In this document: positions 34,250-42,008 of the stretch, piece by piece
Layout: the number at the start of each line of letters is the position of its first letter
Numbering within the stretch: position 1 is the stretch's first letter
The notes under the pieces: generated by a model
Database searches by the model: none
The model's input: the letters and a program-made list of their open reading frames with translations, nothing else
Told to the model about the DNA's origin: nothing
Origin: WTFY01 sp965203725
Lineage (GTDB): Bacteria; Pseudomonadota; Gammaproteobacteria; UBA4575
Reading direction: 5' to 3'
Length of the DNA stretch: 64,000 bases
NCBI GenBank assembly: GCA_965203725.1
Contig: CBDBDH010000002.1
Span: 124,001-188,000 of the forward strand
Made by a program: the position numbers and the translations under genes

Positions 34250-34942
34250 ATGGCAGACAAACATAAGCCCGCACCTATGGTGGATGAAGTCAGCGACTTC
34301 GAGGTTCTGGAAGTCGCGGTTCGTGAGCTGGCCATTGAAAAAGGCCTGTTCAGCGCCGAGGACCATCGGCGCTTTGCAGAATTTGCACACAGCATCGGTC
34401 CGCTGCCGGCCGCGCGGCTGGTGGCGAAGTCCTGGCTGGACCCCGAGTTCAAGAAGCTGGCGCTGGAGGACGGGTTCACCGCGAGCAAGGAAGTGGGGGT
34501 CGACTGGCTGAACCCGACGGGATTCGGGACCCCGAGTGACTACTGCGACCTGCGCGTGCTCGAGAACACCCCGTCCGTACATCACGTGGTGGTCTGCACC
34601 TTGTGCTCGTGCTACCCGAGGCCGATTCTGGGGCATTCCCCCGAGTGGTACAGGACCCCCAATTATCGTCGCAGGCTGGTTCGCTGGCCGCGCCAGGTGT
34701 TGTCGGAGTTCGGCCTGCAGATTTCCGCAGATGTCGAGGTGAGGGTCGAGGATTCCAACCAGAAGTGCCGCTTCATGGTCTTGCCGATGCGACCTGAAGG
34801 CACCGAGGACTGGAGTGAAGACCAGCTCGCCGAAATTGTGACGCGTGACTGCATGCTGGGGGTCGCCCTGCCGCATCCGGACCGCAAGGCCGATGACAAG
34901 CGGCCCGTGCACAAGGCGGCCAACCCGGTGCATGGGCACTGA
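34250..34942 (+). CDS. scnC: Thiocyanate hydrolase gamma subunit, cobalt-binding catalytic subunit
   Basis: A 230-residue homologue of the nitrile hydratase alpha subunit. The metal site VCTLCSCYP has the claw cysteines C116, C119 and C121 with S120; threonine at the second position (CTLCSC) is the cobalt-type form, as opposed to CSLCSC of iron-type enzymes. In this enzyme family two of the cysteines are oxidised to sulfinic and sulfenic acid. RFAEFAHSIGPLPAARLVAKSW and the HSPEWYRTPNYRRRLVRWPR stretches (read separately) match the family. AGAGGA ribosome site. Followed directly by the activator gene. Confidence 0.93.
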   Translation: MADKHKPAPMVDEVSDFEVLEVAVRELAIEKGLFSAEDHRRFAEFAHSIGPLPAARLVAKSWLDPEFKKLALEDGFTASKEVGVDWLNPTGFGTPSDYCDLRVLENTPSVHHVVVCTLCSCYPRPILGHSPEWYRTPNYRRRLVRWPRQVLSEFGLQISADVEVRVEDSNQKCRFMVLPMRPEGTEDWSEDQLAEIVTRDCMLGVALPHPDRKADDKRPVHKAANPVHGH

Positions 34943-34951
34943 AGCCACCGC

Positions 34952-35341
34952 GTGATGGGCAGCCAGGAAAAAAATGCAGGCGCTGACCCGGTGAACCGGG
35001 AGCCGGAGTTTTCTTCGGTTTCGCTGCTGGAGAAGATTAGCAGGCAGGGAAGGGTCTGGGAGGAATTGGCCAGGAAGTACGGCGTGGACAATCCCGATCC
35101 GCCCTGGAAGATCAATCTGGACTCGACCTGCGAGGCCCTTTCCGCCGAGCAGTGTGCGCTTCCCGTGCTGGAGCGCAGGAACGAGGAGGACGTGCTCTCC
35201 GAGAGCCTGTATCAGGACGTCCCTTATCCGGAGCGCCAGCTGCTGGCCCTGGCCCATTCGATGATTGAGCGCGGACTGATTGATGAGGATGAACTGGCAC
35301 TTCGCATGAAGTTTGTCAGCAAGCGTCTTAACAGTGCCTGA
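34952..35341 (+). CDS. P15K-like activator/cobalt chaperone of thiocyanate hydrolase
   Basis: A 129-residue protein starting at a GTG (34952) or the next ATG (34955), 9 bases after scnC. LARKYGVDNPDPPWKINLD and YPERQLLALAHSMIERGLIDEDELALRM resemble the nitrile hydratase beta N-terminal domain and the small activators (P14K, P15K) that share it and help insert cobalt into the catalytic subunit. Position right after scnC agrees with the P15K gene of T. thioparus. The usual short basic, metal-binding tail of P14K is not obvious. Role inferred from family and position. Confidence 0.75.
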   Translation: MMGSQEKNAGADPVNREPEFSSVSLLEKISRQGRVWEELARKYGVDNPDPPWKINLDSTCEALSAEQCALPVLERRNEEDVLSESLYQDVPYPERQLLALAHSMIERGLIDEDELALRMKFVSKRLNSA

Positions 35342-35421
35342 TGGTATGGATTATGCGTGTGGTCAGGCAGGGTTTGGGCGAGAGCATGACCGGTAGACGG
35401 TGATACTAAGGACGATAGCCA

Positions 35422-35784
35422 ATGGCAAATATATTTATGAAATCTTCATGGGGGAGCGACGACCCGACACGGGCGGCAATGGTTTTCGGGCATGCGAATG
35501 CCCTGGCGAGCGCAGGCCATGAAGTGCGGATATTCCTGCTCGGTGAGGCCGTTTGCCTGGCGCGCCCCGTGGTTCGCGAGAACATGATTCCAGTGGGCTG
35601 GCCGTCTGTCGCAGAGCAGTGGGACGAGGCTATCGGGAACAATGTGCGCATAGAATGCTGCGGTGCATGTTCCAGGGCCCGGGGCGTGAGTGAAGACGAC
35701 ATGGCGAAAGCCGGAGCCCAGCCCGGCAATCCCACCACCTTCGTGGAGAGTGTTGAGTGGTCCGACAAGATTATCGCGGAATGA
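35422..35784 (+). CDS. DsrE/DsrF-like sulfur-relay family protein
   Basis: A 120-residue single-domain DsrE-fold protein: MANIFMKSSWGSDDPTRAA, an FGHANALASAGHEVRIFLLG alpha/beta core, and a cysteine cluster RIECCGACSRARGV near residues 78-90, where the reactive cysteine of DsrE/TusD-like proteins lies. It sits between the hydrolase and the transporter genes, with its own AAGGA site. A role in handling reduced sulfur released from thiocyanate is attractive but inferred; many DsrE-like proteins have no known function. Confidence 0.8.
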   Translation: MANIFMKSSWGSDDPTRAAMVFGHANALASAGHEVRIFLLGEAVCLARPVVRENMIPVGWPSVAEQWDEAIGNNVRIECCGACSRARGVSEDDMAKAGAQPGNPTTFVESVEWSDKIIAE

Positions 35785-35912
35785 AAGAGGACAGGGGCCA
35801 GAACAGACCGGATACGACCCTTGCCTGATCTTTTGTACCGTGCATGCGTGTAAGACAGATGAGCCGGCAAGATACAGAAGATGAAGACCGACCGTAGAGG
35901 CGAAGAACATAT

Positions 35913-36743
35913 ATGGAAAGACGCACCGGCGTACGCATCGATATTGGCGACCTTACCCATCGCTATTCCGCGAAAGCCCCGATCACCTTTGAGCAGGTCA
36001 ATATCACGGCGGAACCCGGCGAGGCACTGGTCATCATTGGCCGGTCCGGTTGCGGCAAATCAACGCTCTTGCATATCCTGGCCGGCCTGCTGGAAAAAAC
36101 CAGCGGCGTTGTACAGCTTGACGGAAAGGACGTTACGGAGCCCTCCTCACATTGGATAATGATGTTTCAGGCACCGCATCTTTTCCCCTGGATGACGGTA
36201 GAACAGAACGTTGGCACAGGCCTGCGCTTTGCGCGCTGGCCGGAGGAGAAAATGAAAAAACGGGTGGCCGAGGTGATTAATCTCGTACACCTCGATGAAT
36301 TTGCGCAGAACAATACGCAAGACCTCTCCGGTGGTCAGCAACAGCGTGTTGCGCTTGCCCGCTCACTGGTGATGGAACCGGACCTGCTGCTGCTTGACGA
36401 GCCTTTTTCGGCACTGGATGCCTTCACGCGGGCAACACTGCAAAAAGATGTGAGAGCGATCTCGAAACAGCTGGGGTTTAACCTGGTGATGGTCACCCAC
36501 GATATCGATGAGGCAGTCATCATGGCCGACCGTGCGTTGGTCATGGCGGGTTCGCCCGGCAGGATTGTCCATGACTTCAAGGTGGATCTGGAAGATCCGC
36601 GAGAAAGACAGGATCCCGAAGTTCAGGCCATGCGTGCTACACTGATGGAGATATTTCATCAGGCGGCAGGTGTGCCTGTTGACAGTTCCAATGAGGAAGG
36701 AGGCGATGCCGGTCAACCGGATGTTGAGATGGCAGGCAACTAG
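35913..36743 (+). CDS. NitT/TauT-type ABC transporter ATP-binding protein
   Basis: A 276-residue ABC ATPase of the nitrate/sulfonate/bicarbonate importer family. Walker A GRSGCGKST at residues 43-51, Q-loop MMFQAPHLFPWM, signature LSGGQQQRVALARSL, Walker B LLLLDEPFSALD and H-loop VMVTHDIDEA are all intact. First of the transporter genes, followed by the binding protein after 66 bases. The C-terminal ~30 residues are acidic and not conserved. Likely substrate: thiocyanate or cyanate, by context only. Confidence 0.92.
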   Translation: MERRTGVRIDIGDLTHRYSAKAPITFEQVNITAEPGEALVIIGRSGCGKSTLLHILAGLLEKTSGVVQLDGKDVTEPSSHWIMMFQAPHLFPWMTVEQNVGTGLRFARWPEEKMKKRVAEVINLVHLDEFAQNNTQDLSGGQQQRVALARSLVMEPDLLLLDEPFSALDAFTRATLQKDVRAISKQLGFNLVMVTHDIDEAVIMADRALVMAGSPGRIVHDFKVDLEDPRERQDPEVQAMRATLMEIFHQAAGVPVDSSNEEGGDAGQPDVEMAGN

Positions 36744-36809
36744 AATAATGTCTGAAAGTGCACTTCAGACCCTATTAACTACGAGAGCAACGAGTAGAGG
36801 AATTCCGAC

Positions 36810-38102
36810 ATGAAGAAAATTTACGAGAAACATGGCGACGGGATACAGACCGATGATCCCAGACTCGCCATAGAGTACGACCCGCTGTTCAAGGGGGTGC
36901 TAGGTACCGGTATCAACCGGCGTGAATTGCTGCAGGCGGGTGGCCTGGCCGCCCTGGGAGGTGGAGCCGGTGCCTTGCCGATGCCCTCCTTCGCCAAGAA
37001 AAAATGGGACCCGGTCATCAAGATCGGTTACATTCCCATCACGGACGCGGCCGCACTCCTGATCGCCCATGACCTGGGCTATTTCAAGGATGAGGGCATC
37101 GATTCCGTGAAGCCGACACTGATTCGTGGCTGGTCGCCACTGGTGGAGGCCTTCGCAGCGCATCGCTTCAACCTGACGCATATGCTGATACCGATCCCGG
37201 TATGGATGCGTTACAACAACAAGTACCCGATCAAGATCACGGCCTGGGACCACACCAACGGGTCTGCCGTGCTGGTGGGCAAGAAGAGCGGCATCAATGA
37301 GCCCAAGGACTTCGGTGGCAAGCAGTTCGCGGTGCCGTACTGGTACTCGATCCACAACATCGTATCGCAGCGGATCATGAAGGCGGCCGGCATCAAGCCG
37401 GTCATCCGGCCCCAGTCTGCGAAGCTGGCGGATGACGAGTGCAACTTCCTCGTCCTGGCGCCGCCCTCCATGCCGCCTGCGCTGGCCGCGGGAACCATCG
37501 ACGGCTACTGCGTGGCCGAACCGTTCAATGCCCTGGGCGAGCTCAAGGCGGGCGGAAAGGTGCTGCGCTTTACCGGGGATGCCTGGAAGGGACACCCCTG
37601 CTGCGTCGTCGTGATGCACGAGGAAGACGCCATGGATCCGGACCGTGCGGCCTGGGCCCAGGGGGTACACAACGCGGTGGTCAGGGCGCAGATCACGCTC
37701 GCCGAGAACCGGGAGTCCATGTCCGAGCGGCTTTCACGCGACGGCAAGGGTTACCTGCCGGTGCCGAAGGAAGTCGTGAAGCGGGCCATGATGTTCTACG
37801 ACCCCGCCTACTACAAGAATCCGCCTGCGATCAAGCATCCGGAATGGGGACAGAACAGGATTGACTTCCAGGCCTGGCCGTATCGCTCGGCCACGGAACT
37901 CGTGGTCAGTGACCTGAAGGAAACGGTGGTCACGGGCGATGCGCGGTTCCTGGAGACGCTCACTCCGCAGCATGTTTCCGACGACCTGGTCAATTATGAC
38001 TATGTGAAGAACGCGCTGGAAGCGAATCCGAAATGGAGAAATGATGCGAGTGTGCCGCAGGAAGGCGATCCGTACATTCGATCCGAGGTGTTCGTACTTT
38101 GA
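36810..38102 (+). CDS. NrtA/CmpA-like ABC substrate-binding protein with Tat-type signal
   Basis: A 430-residue periplasmic binding protein. A ~35-residue polar N-terminal extension precedes a twin-arginine signal (INRRELLQAGGLAALGGG, about residues 35-52) with cleavage near residue 62. The mature part begins IKIGYIPITDAAALLIAHDLG, typical of the NrtA/CmpA/SsuA-like fold, and has GTIDGYCVAEPFNALGE in the second lobe. Tat export implies cytoplasmic folding. In this neighbourhood it is the best candidate for a thiocyanate- (or cyanate-)binding protein. AGAGGAA lies before the ATG. Its stop overlaps the permease start. Confidence 0.88.
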   Translation: MKKIYEKHGDGIQTDDPRLAIEYDPLFKGVLGTGINRRELLQAGGLAALGGGAGALPMPSFAKKKWDPVIKIGYIPITDAAALLIAHDLGYFKDEGIDSVKPTLIRGWSPLVEAFAAHRFNLTHMLIPIPVWMRYNNKYPIKITAWDHTNGSAVLVGKKSGINEPKDFGGKQFAVPYWYSIHNIVSQRIMKAAGIKPVIRPQSAKLADDECNFLVLAPPSMPPALAAGTIDGYCVAEPFNALGELKAGGKVLRFTGDAWKGHPCCVVVMHEEDAMDPDRAAWAQGVHNAVVRAQITLAENRESMSERLSRDGKGYLPVPKEVVKRAMMFYDPAYYKNPPAIKHPEWGQNRIDFQAWPYRSATELVVSDLKETVVTGDARFLETLTPQHVSDDLVNYDYVKNALEANPKWRNDASVPQEGDPYIRSEVFVL

Positions 38103-38953
38103 GTAACGGCAAAGTGGATGTGGCGGATGTCGATGCGGGGACTTCCGCATCGGCGCTGAGGGCTGCGCAAAGCGCGAAAAAAGCCAAGTCGATGGGCAAG
38201 AGCCTGTTCAACTGGGCTGCCGGCCTGGCGATCCTTTTCGTGCTTTGGTGGTTTGGCGGGTATCTCATCGAGATCAACCCGGATACCACGAACTTCAGCG
38301 ATTTCGGGCCGATCCCGACGTTCAAGGCATTTCCGGAACTGTTTGCCATCGGCAAGATCCAGGCCGCGGTCATGACCAGCGGCTATCGCCTGGGGGCAGG
38401 ACTGCTCATTGCGATTGTCGTCGGCATCCCCATCGGAATCCTGCTGGGGCGCAGCACGGTCTTTCGTGAGCTCAGCAATTCGCCATTCCAGCTGATCCGC
38501 ATGATCAGCCCGCTTTCCTGGGAGCCCATCGCCGTGATCGTGTTTGCCACCTGGAACGGGGCGATCGTGTTCCTGATCGCGGTGGCCGCGGTCTGGCCGG
38601 TCGTCTTTGCCACGGCAGCCGGGCTCGCGAAGGTGGACCCTGCCTGGTTCAAGGTGGCCCGCAACCTGGGTGCCAAGCCCTGGCACATGGTGACGGAAAT
38701 CATCCTGCCAGCCATCATGTTCGACATCCTGACGGGCGTACGGCTCGCTTTGGGTGTCGGATGGATTGTGCTGGTGCCGGCGGAGTTTCTCGGGGTGACC
38801 TCGGGACTCGGCTACTCCATTGCGGATGCCAGGGAGACGCTCTCGTATGACCACTTGACGGCGATGGTGCTGACCATCGGGGTCATGGGCTACATACTTG
38901 ACAGTTCCTGTGCGATGCTGATCAAGAAGTACAGCTGGCACCACGGAGGGTGA
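38099..38953 (+). CDS. NitT/TauT-type ABC transporter permease
   Basis: A 284-residue inner-membrane permease of the NrtB/SsuC family with about six transmembrane segments after a polar 35-residue N-terminus. The EAA-like cytoplasmic loop is KVARNLGAKPWHMVTEIILPA. The start is a TTG that overlaps the stop of the binding-protein gene (TTGA); GTG codons at 38114 and 38120 are alternatives. Completes a three-gene importer; 62 bases later comes the second cbtB. Confidence 0.9.
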   Translation: MSNGKVDVADVDAGTSASALRAAQSAKKAKSMGKSLFNWAAGLAILFVLWWFGGYLIEINPDTTNFSDFGPIPTFKAFPELFAIGKIQAAVMTSGYRLGAGLLIAIVVGIPIGILLGRSTVFRELSNSPFQLIRMISPLSWEPIAVIVFATWNGAIVFLIAVAAVWPVVFATAAGLAKVDPAWFKVARNLGAKPWHMVTEIILPAIMFDILTGVRLALGVGWIVLVPAEFLGVTSGLGYSIADARETLSYDHLTAMVLTIGVMGYILDSSCAMLIKKYSWHHGG

Positions 38954-39015
38954 GCCAACACCGAACGAACACAGATTAATTTGCTGATTTAACTAAATCG
39001 AGGAAAAAGATAACC

Positions 39016-39213
39016 ATGCAAAATCAGATAGCAAGCAGTGTAAGACTGCATGATGGAACGATTTCGAAGGCAGAACGGCGTCCGTTGTTACAGGTTGCCG
39101 CGGCCTTTTTGTTGGGCGCCGTAATCCTGTACGGCGTTGGCTTTGCACATTCGGCTGCGGTGCACAATGCGGCCCATGATGTTCGCCATACCCAGGTTTT
39201 CCCCTGCCACTAG
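39016..39213 (+). CDS. Second CbtB-like cobalt transport protein
   Basis: A 65-residue protein with one transmembrane helix (LLQVAAAFLLGAVILYGVGF) and the CbtB tail VHNAAHDVRHTQVFPCH, nearly identical to that of the cbtB at 28102. GAGGAAA is upstream of the ATG. No cbtA follows. As last gene of the thiocyanate hydrolase cluster, it probably serves cobalt delivery for the cobalt-dependent hydrolase, sharing the CbtA encoded 11 kb away or acting alone. Confidence 0.88.
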   Translation: MQNQIASSVRLHDGTISKAERRPLLQVAAAFLLGAVILYGVGFAHSAAVHNAAHDVRHTQVFPCH

Positions 39214-39603
39214 GCATTAAGGGAAACATCACAGGAAACTGCTGAGAATTCCTCTCGATGGTCTGGCCCACGGTCATGATGACCGCGGGTCAGGCCTGTA
39301 TTTTTGACTGGCTTGTAAATAAAAATACAGGCCGACATCCCGCACGATAAATCCTGTTCGGACGGAAGTTCGTCCTACCTGTCTGATAATTCATCTCTGC
39401 TGAAGTAGGGTGTTGATGACCTTGTACGGCAAAGGGCAAGGACATCCTGTACTTGAAAATCATTGACACTTGATTGATCTAGTTTTCAATTTGCGAGTAT
39501 GCAGAAATGCATGCTGTCTCAAACTACCATTGCTTAAAGAATACCTTGCTGATTTTGCGCCATAGCCTTTTATAGCATGGCACCTTGGGTGCTGGGCTCT
39601 GGA
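39214..39603. other. Intergenic stretch downstream of the scn cluster
   Basis: No gene seen in 390 bases. It holds the terminator-like hairpin at 39293-39333 and then increasingly A+T-rich sequence with no recognisable RNA, repeat or coding signal. Confidence 0.6.
39293..39333 (+). terminator. 13-bp hairpin ending the scn/ABC/cbtB cluster
   Basis: GGCCTGTATTTTT (39293-39305) and AAAAATACAGGCC (39321-39333) are perfect complements with a 15-base loop, about 80 bases after the cbtB stop. A/T-rich at the stem top, so the T-run is inside the stem. It could stop transcription or protect the 3' end. Confidence 0.5.
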
Positions 39604-40089
39604 CTAGGGGTGGATGGCAGCGGCTAGCCTCACACCAGCTCTCACAATGAGAGGGCCTTTCGGTCTTGCAACTACCGATTTCCGGATAAAAGGGTGCTTT
39701 ATTGATAAAGCCAAATGCTTTCCGTTTGGCCGCTCAAAATAAGCCCCGATATACTTCTCTTTGCGCCCAGTTCTGTAGAGTCCAATTCTATGAGCCGTTC
39801 CGTTTGGTCGCTCAAAACAAACCTCTGTTCTGCAGCGTCTAATCTTGAGCGGTTTAATACTTTTGTGTATATGGAAGAGCAACCTTGCGACCATAATAAC
39901 TAAAATAGACATGCAAACCCCTAATATGATTTCGTTAGTTCGTTCAGATATCAGGTGACTAAATTCACCCAGTCCAAATAACTGAAGCCATGCCCCGAGA
40001 TTCGATTGAGCGTCTTGTGGGGAAATATTTGCCATACCGGTGAAGACACAAAACACTACCCCCAAGGCAAATGAAAACTTGCTCCGCAT
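39604..40089 (-). CDS. Orphan membrane protein with an internal duplication
   Basis: A 161-residue predicted protein, not recognised. A signal or first helix (FALGVVFCVFTGMA) and a second helix (EIILGVCMSILVIMVARLLF, about 53-72) precede a basic soluble tail in which FERPNG occurs twice, 26 residues apart. At DNA level a 23-base unit at 39720-39742 repeats with few changes at 39798-39820. The region is A+T-richer than its surroundings and codon use differs, which suggests acquired DNA. It may be a real gene or a degenerate one. Confidence 0.45.
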   Translation of the reverse strand: MRSKFSFALGVVFCVFTGMANISPQDAQSNLGAWLQLFGLGEFSHLISERTNEIILGVCMSILVIMVARLLFHIHKSIKPLKIRRCRTEVCFERPNGTAHRIGLYRTGRKEKYIGAYFERPNGKHLALSIKHPFIRKSVVARPKGPLIVRAGVRLAAAIHP

Positions 40090-40209
40090 CCAAAAATGCT
40101 AGCACAAGGTTCTTGGTCAAGTATATTACTCTAACTCCTCTAGTTAGGATTCATGGCATTTGTTGATAGCATGCGCGTATTGTCGATGACTCACCTGCAA
40201 TAGCCTCTT

Positions 40210-40255
40210 TAGACATCATGGCCTACCCAGTACCTGAGGTAGGCCATGATGTCTA
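40210..40255. repeat. 18-bp perfect inverted repeat
   Basis: TAGACATCATGGCCTACC at 40210-40227 is the exact complement of 40238-40255, with a 10-base loop. No T-run follows on either strand beyond a short one on the minus side. Too perfect for an ordinary decayed sequence; could be a hairpin attenuator, a cruciform, or the remnant of a small palindromic element. Confidence 0.6.
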
Positions 40256-40330
40256 GCACTACGCCGTGATTTAAGGGCTAGTTCCACCCAATGATTTGCG
40301 CAAGAGATTGCGAATGGTAGACCTTCGCAC

Positions 40331-40360
40331 AAAAAAAGAGGGGTGCAATCTGCACCCCTC
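40331..40360 (-). terminator. Intrinsic terminator of the porin gene
   Basis: On the minus strand a 10-bp stem GAGGGGTGCA / TGCACCCCTC with a 3-base loop (40338-40360) is followed by a run of seven T. It begins 46 bases after the porin stop codon. A textbook rho-independent terminator. Confidence 0.85.
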
Positions 40361-40406
40361 GGGTTAGTGTAAGTTTGCCTTGCAATGAAGGCTATCCATA
40401 CGGGTC

Positions 40407-42008
40407 TTACTTGAAGCGATATTGGAGCAGTGTCCAGAACTTTTTGGTGTCCGTGGAGAACCCGTCCTCACTTTCGAAGTCCGTATACTTTATCGCAAAC
40501 AGGAATTTACCCATGAAGGGCTTACCCCACAGCACGCCCCATTCATCCCCATAATCAGAAATGCGGTTGCTTCCTGACATGTAGGACCGGTCTGTGCTGA
40601 ACTCGTGATAATTGAAGACGAGCTTGTTCTTGCCAATTTTGTGACCCATAAGACCCAGAATTGTCACGGTCACGCTGGTGTCTTCGATGCCGCCAATAGG
40701 GGTTGCTGAACCACCAGGAGCGGCCACAAACTTGTCAGCCCAGCCGTTGAAGGCGTGTACTGTAGCCAAAGGGGTTTGTATTGCATTAGCGCCGTTACTC
40801 TCCAGGACCTCGTAACCGACTCTGATCTGGTAGGTAGGTTCGCCAATCGGCATGAAGCCCAGGTTGTCAACCCTGGTGCCGCCAAACCTGATCCCGAATT
40901 CAATGTTGTAATAATCATTGTCATCCAGTGAGTCCATTGCGTCGTCACTCGGGTCTTGGTTTGCCCACTCCAACTCGCTCTGGATATCCAGCGTATCACT
41001 GAATTCGTGCCTGCCGGTAAAGCGTACTCCATAGGTCTCCGAGTCAAAATGCGCCGGGCCAACAAACCACGGCGCCATTCCTGTGCCTTCTTTAATCGGT
41101 GGGGTACGAGGATTATCATCAAAATCAAGCAGGTAACCATAGGCAACCAGTTTGCCATTGAACTGCGGGAGCTTGTAGGAAATATTGATCAGGTGAGAGT
41201 CATCCATTTCCCACTCATTGAAAACTGAATCCGGGCCAAACAGCCGCTTCACCTTGTCAACATAGGTATAAGAAATCCCAAGTTTTCCGAGCGTCTTGTC
41301 TACCCTGAATGCGTCCATGGCAACGTTGTTTCCGCGCCAGATTACATCACCAACCCATCGGTGGTTGTCATAAATGACAGTTTGCCGTCCCAGTTTAAAC
41401 GACAGGGGACCATCACAAGGACCCGGTGCACTCGGGCACCCACCCGTTGGTGCACGCCACCCTATGTACAATTCATTGATTTCTTCAAAATCATTGTCCG
41501 GGATGATGGCATAACCCTCTGTAAATCTGTTAATCGCGGGTACGTTTGGCGGTGGCGCCTGTGGAGGCATTCGTAAGCCAACGGGCACCGCCGGTGCACC
41601 ACCTGGCGGGAAGTTTGGAGGGATCCTGAAATCTTCATCAAGGTTCAGCGCCCTGTCCGAGTTCAGGACTTCGTTCATCTCCCCTTCGATCCGGGCATAA
41701 AAACCATGGAGGCGACCTGTCGTATAGCCCAGCGCATTGCGCAAGACAATCATGTCGGCCTTGTTGGTGTCACCAAGGGGGTGAGTGCTCGGAAAATCAT
41801 CTTCCACGCTCTCAAAGCGCGCGCGTGACCAGAAATCGAACCGGCCATTGGTCAATGCTTCACCAAGGTTTGTGTGGTCCGGCGTCATTTTGTGATGCGG
41901 GTTGTGATGGGCGTTGGGGACATCCGGCAAGCCCACCGCTCCGACACCCTGCGCAAGCACCAGAATGGCTGCGGCCATGAGACATGGCAGAGGTTTAAAG
42001 TTGACCAT
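40407..42008 (-). CDS. Alginate-export-family outer-membrane porin
   Basis: A 533-residue outer-membrane beta-barrel protein. Signal peptide MVNFKPLPCLMAAAILVLAQ, cut about residue 25 (GVGA). The mature protein has alternating strands such as FDFWSRARFESVEDDF, LKLGRQTVIYDNHRWVG and a C-terminal TLLQYRFK ending in phenylalanine-lysine; GRQxxxxDNxRWVG is typical of the Alginate_exp family (PF13372), many of which carry other substrates. AGGGAGGAG sits before the ATG at 42008. A LysR-type dyad identical to that at cynR lies 180 bases upstream, which suggests a role in thiocyanate or cyanate entry. Confidence 0.8.
   Translation of the reverse strand: MVNFKPLPCLMAAAILVLAQGVGAVGLPDVPNAHHNPHHKMTPDHTNLGEALTNGRFDFWSRARFESVEDDFPSTHPLGDTNKADMIVLRNALGYTTGRLHGFYARIEGEMNEVLNSDRALNLDEDFRIPPNFPPGGAPAVPVGLRMPPQAPPPNVPAINRFTEGYAIIPDNDFEEINELYIGWRAPTGGCPSAPGPCDGPLSFKLGRQTVIYDNHRWVGDVIWRGNNVAMDAFRVDKTLGKLGISYTYVDKVKRLFGPDSVFNEWEMDDSHLINISYKLPQFNGKLVAYGYLLDFDDNPRTPPIKEGTGMAPWFVGPAHFDSETYGVRFTGRHEFSDTLDIQSELEWANQDPSDDAMDSLDDNDYYNIEFGIRFGGTRVDNLGFMPIGEPTYQIRVGYEVLESNGANAIQTPLATVHAFNGWADKFVAAPGGSATPIGGIEDTSVTVTILGLMGHKIGKNKLVFNYHEFSTDRSYMSGSNRISDYGDEWGVLWGKPFMGKFLFAIKYTDFESEDGFSTDTKKFWTLLQYRFK

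Larger units (their letters stand above)
40090..40406. other. Intergenic region with a long perfect inverted repeat
   Basis: 317 bases with no gene. It contains the 18-bp inverted repeat at 40210-40255 and the porin terminator at 40331-40360, both listed. Otherwise A+T-rich and featureless. Confidence 0.6.
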
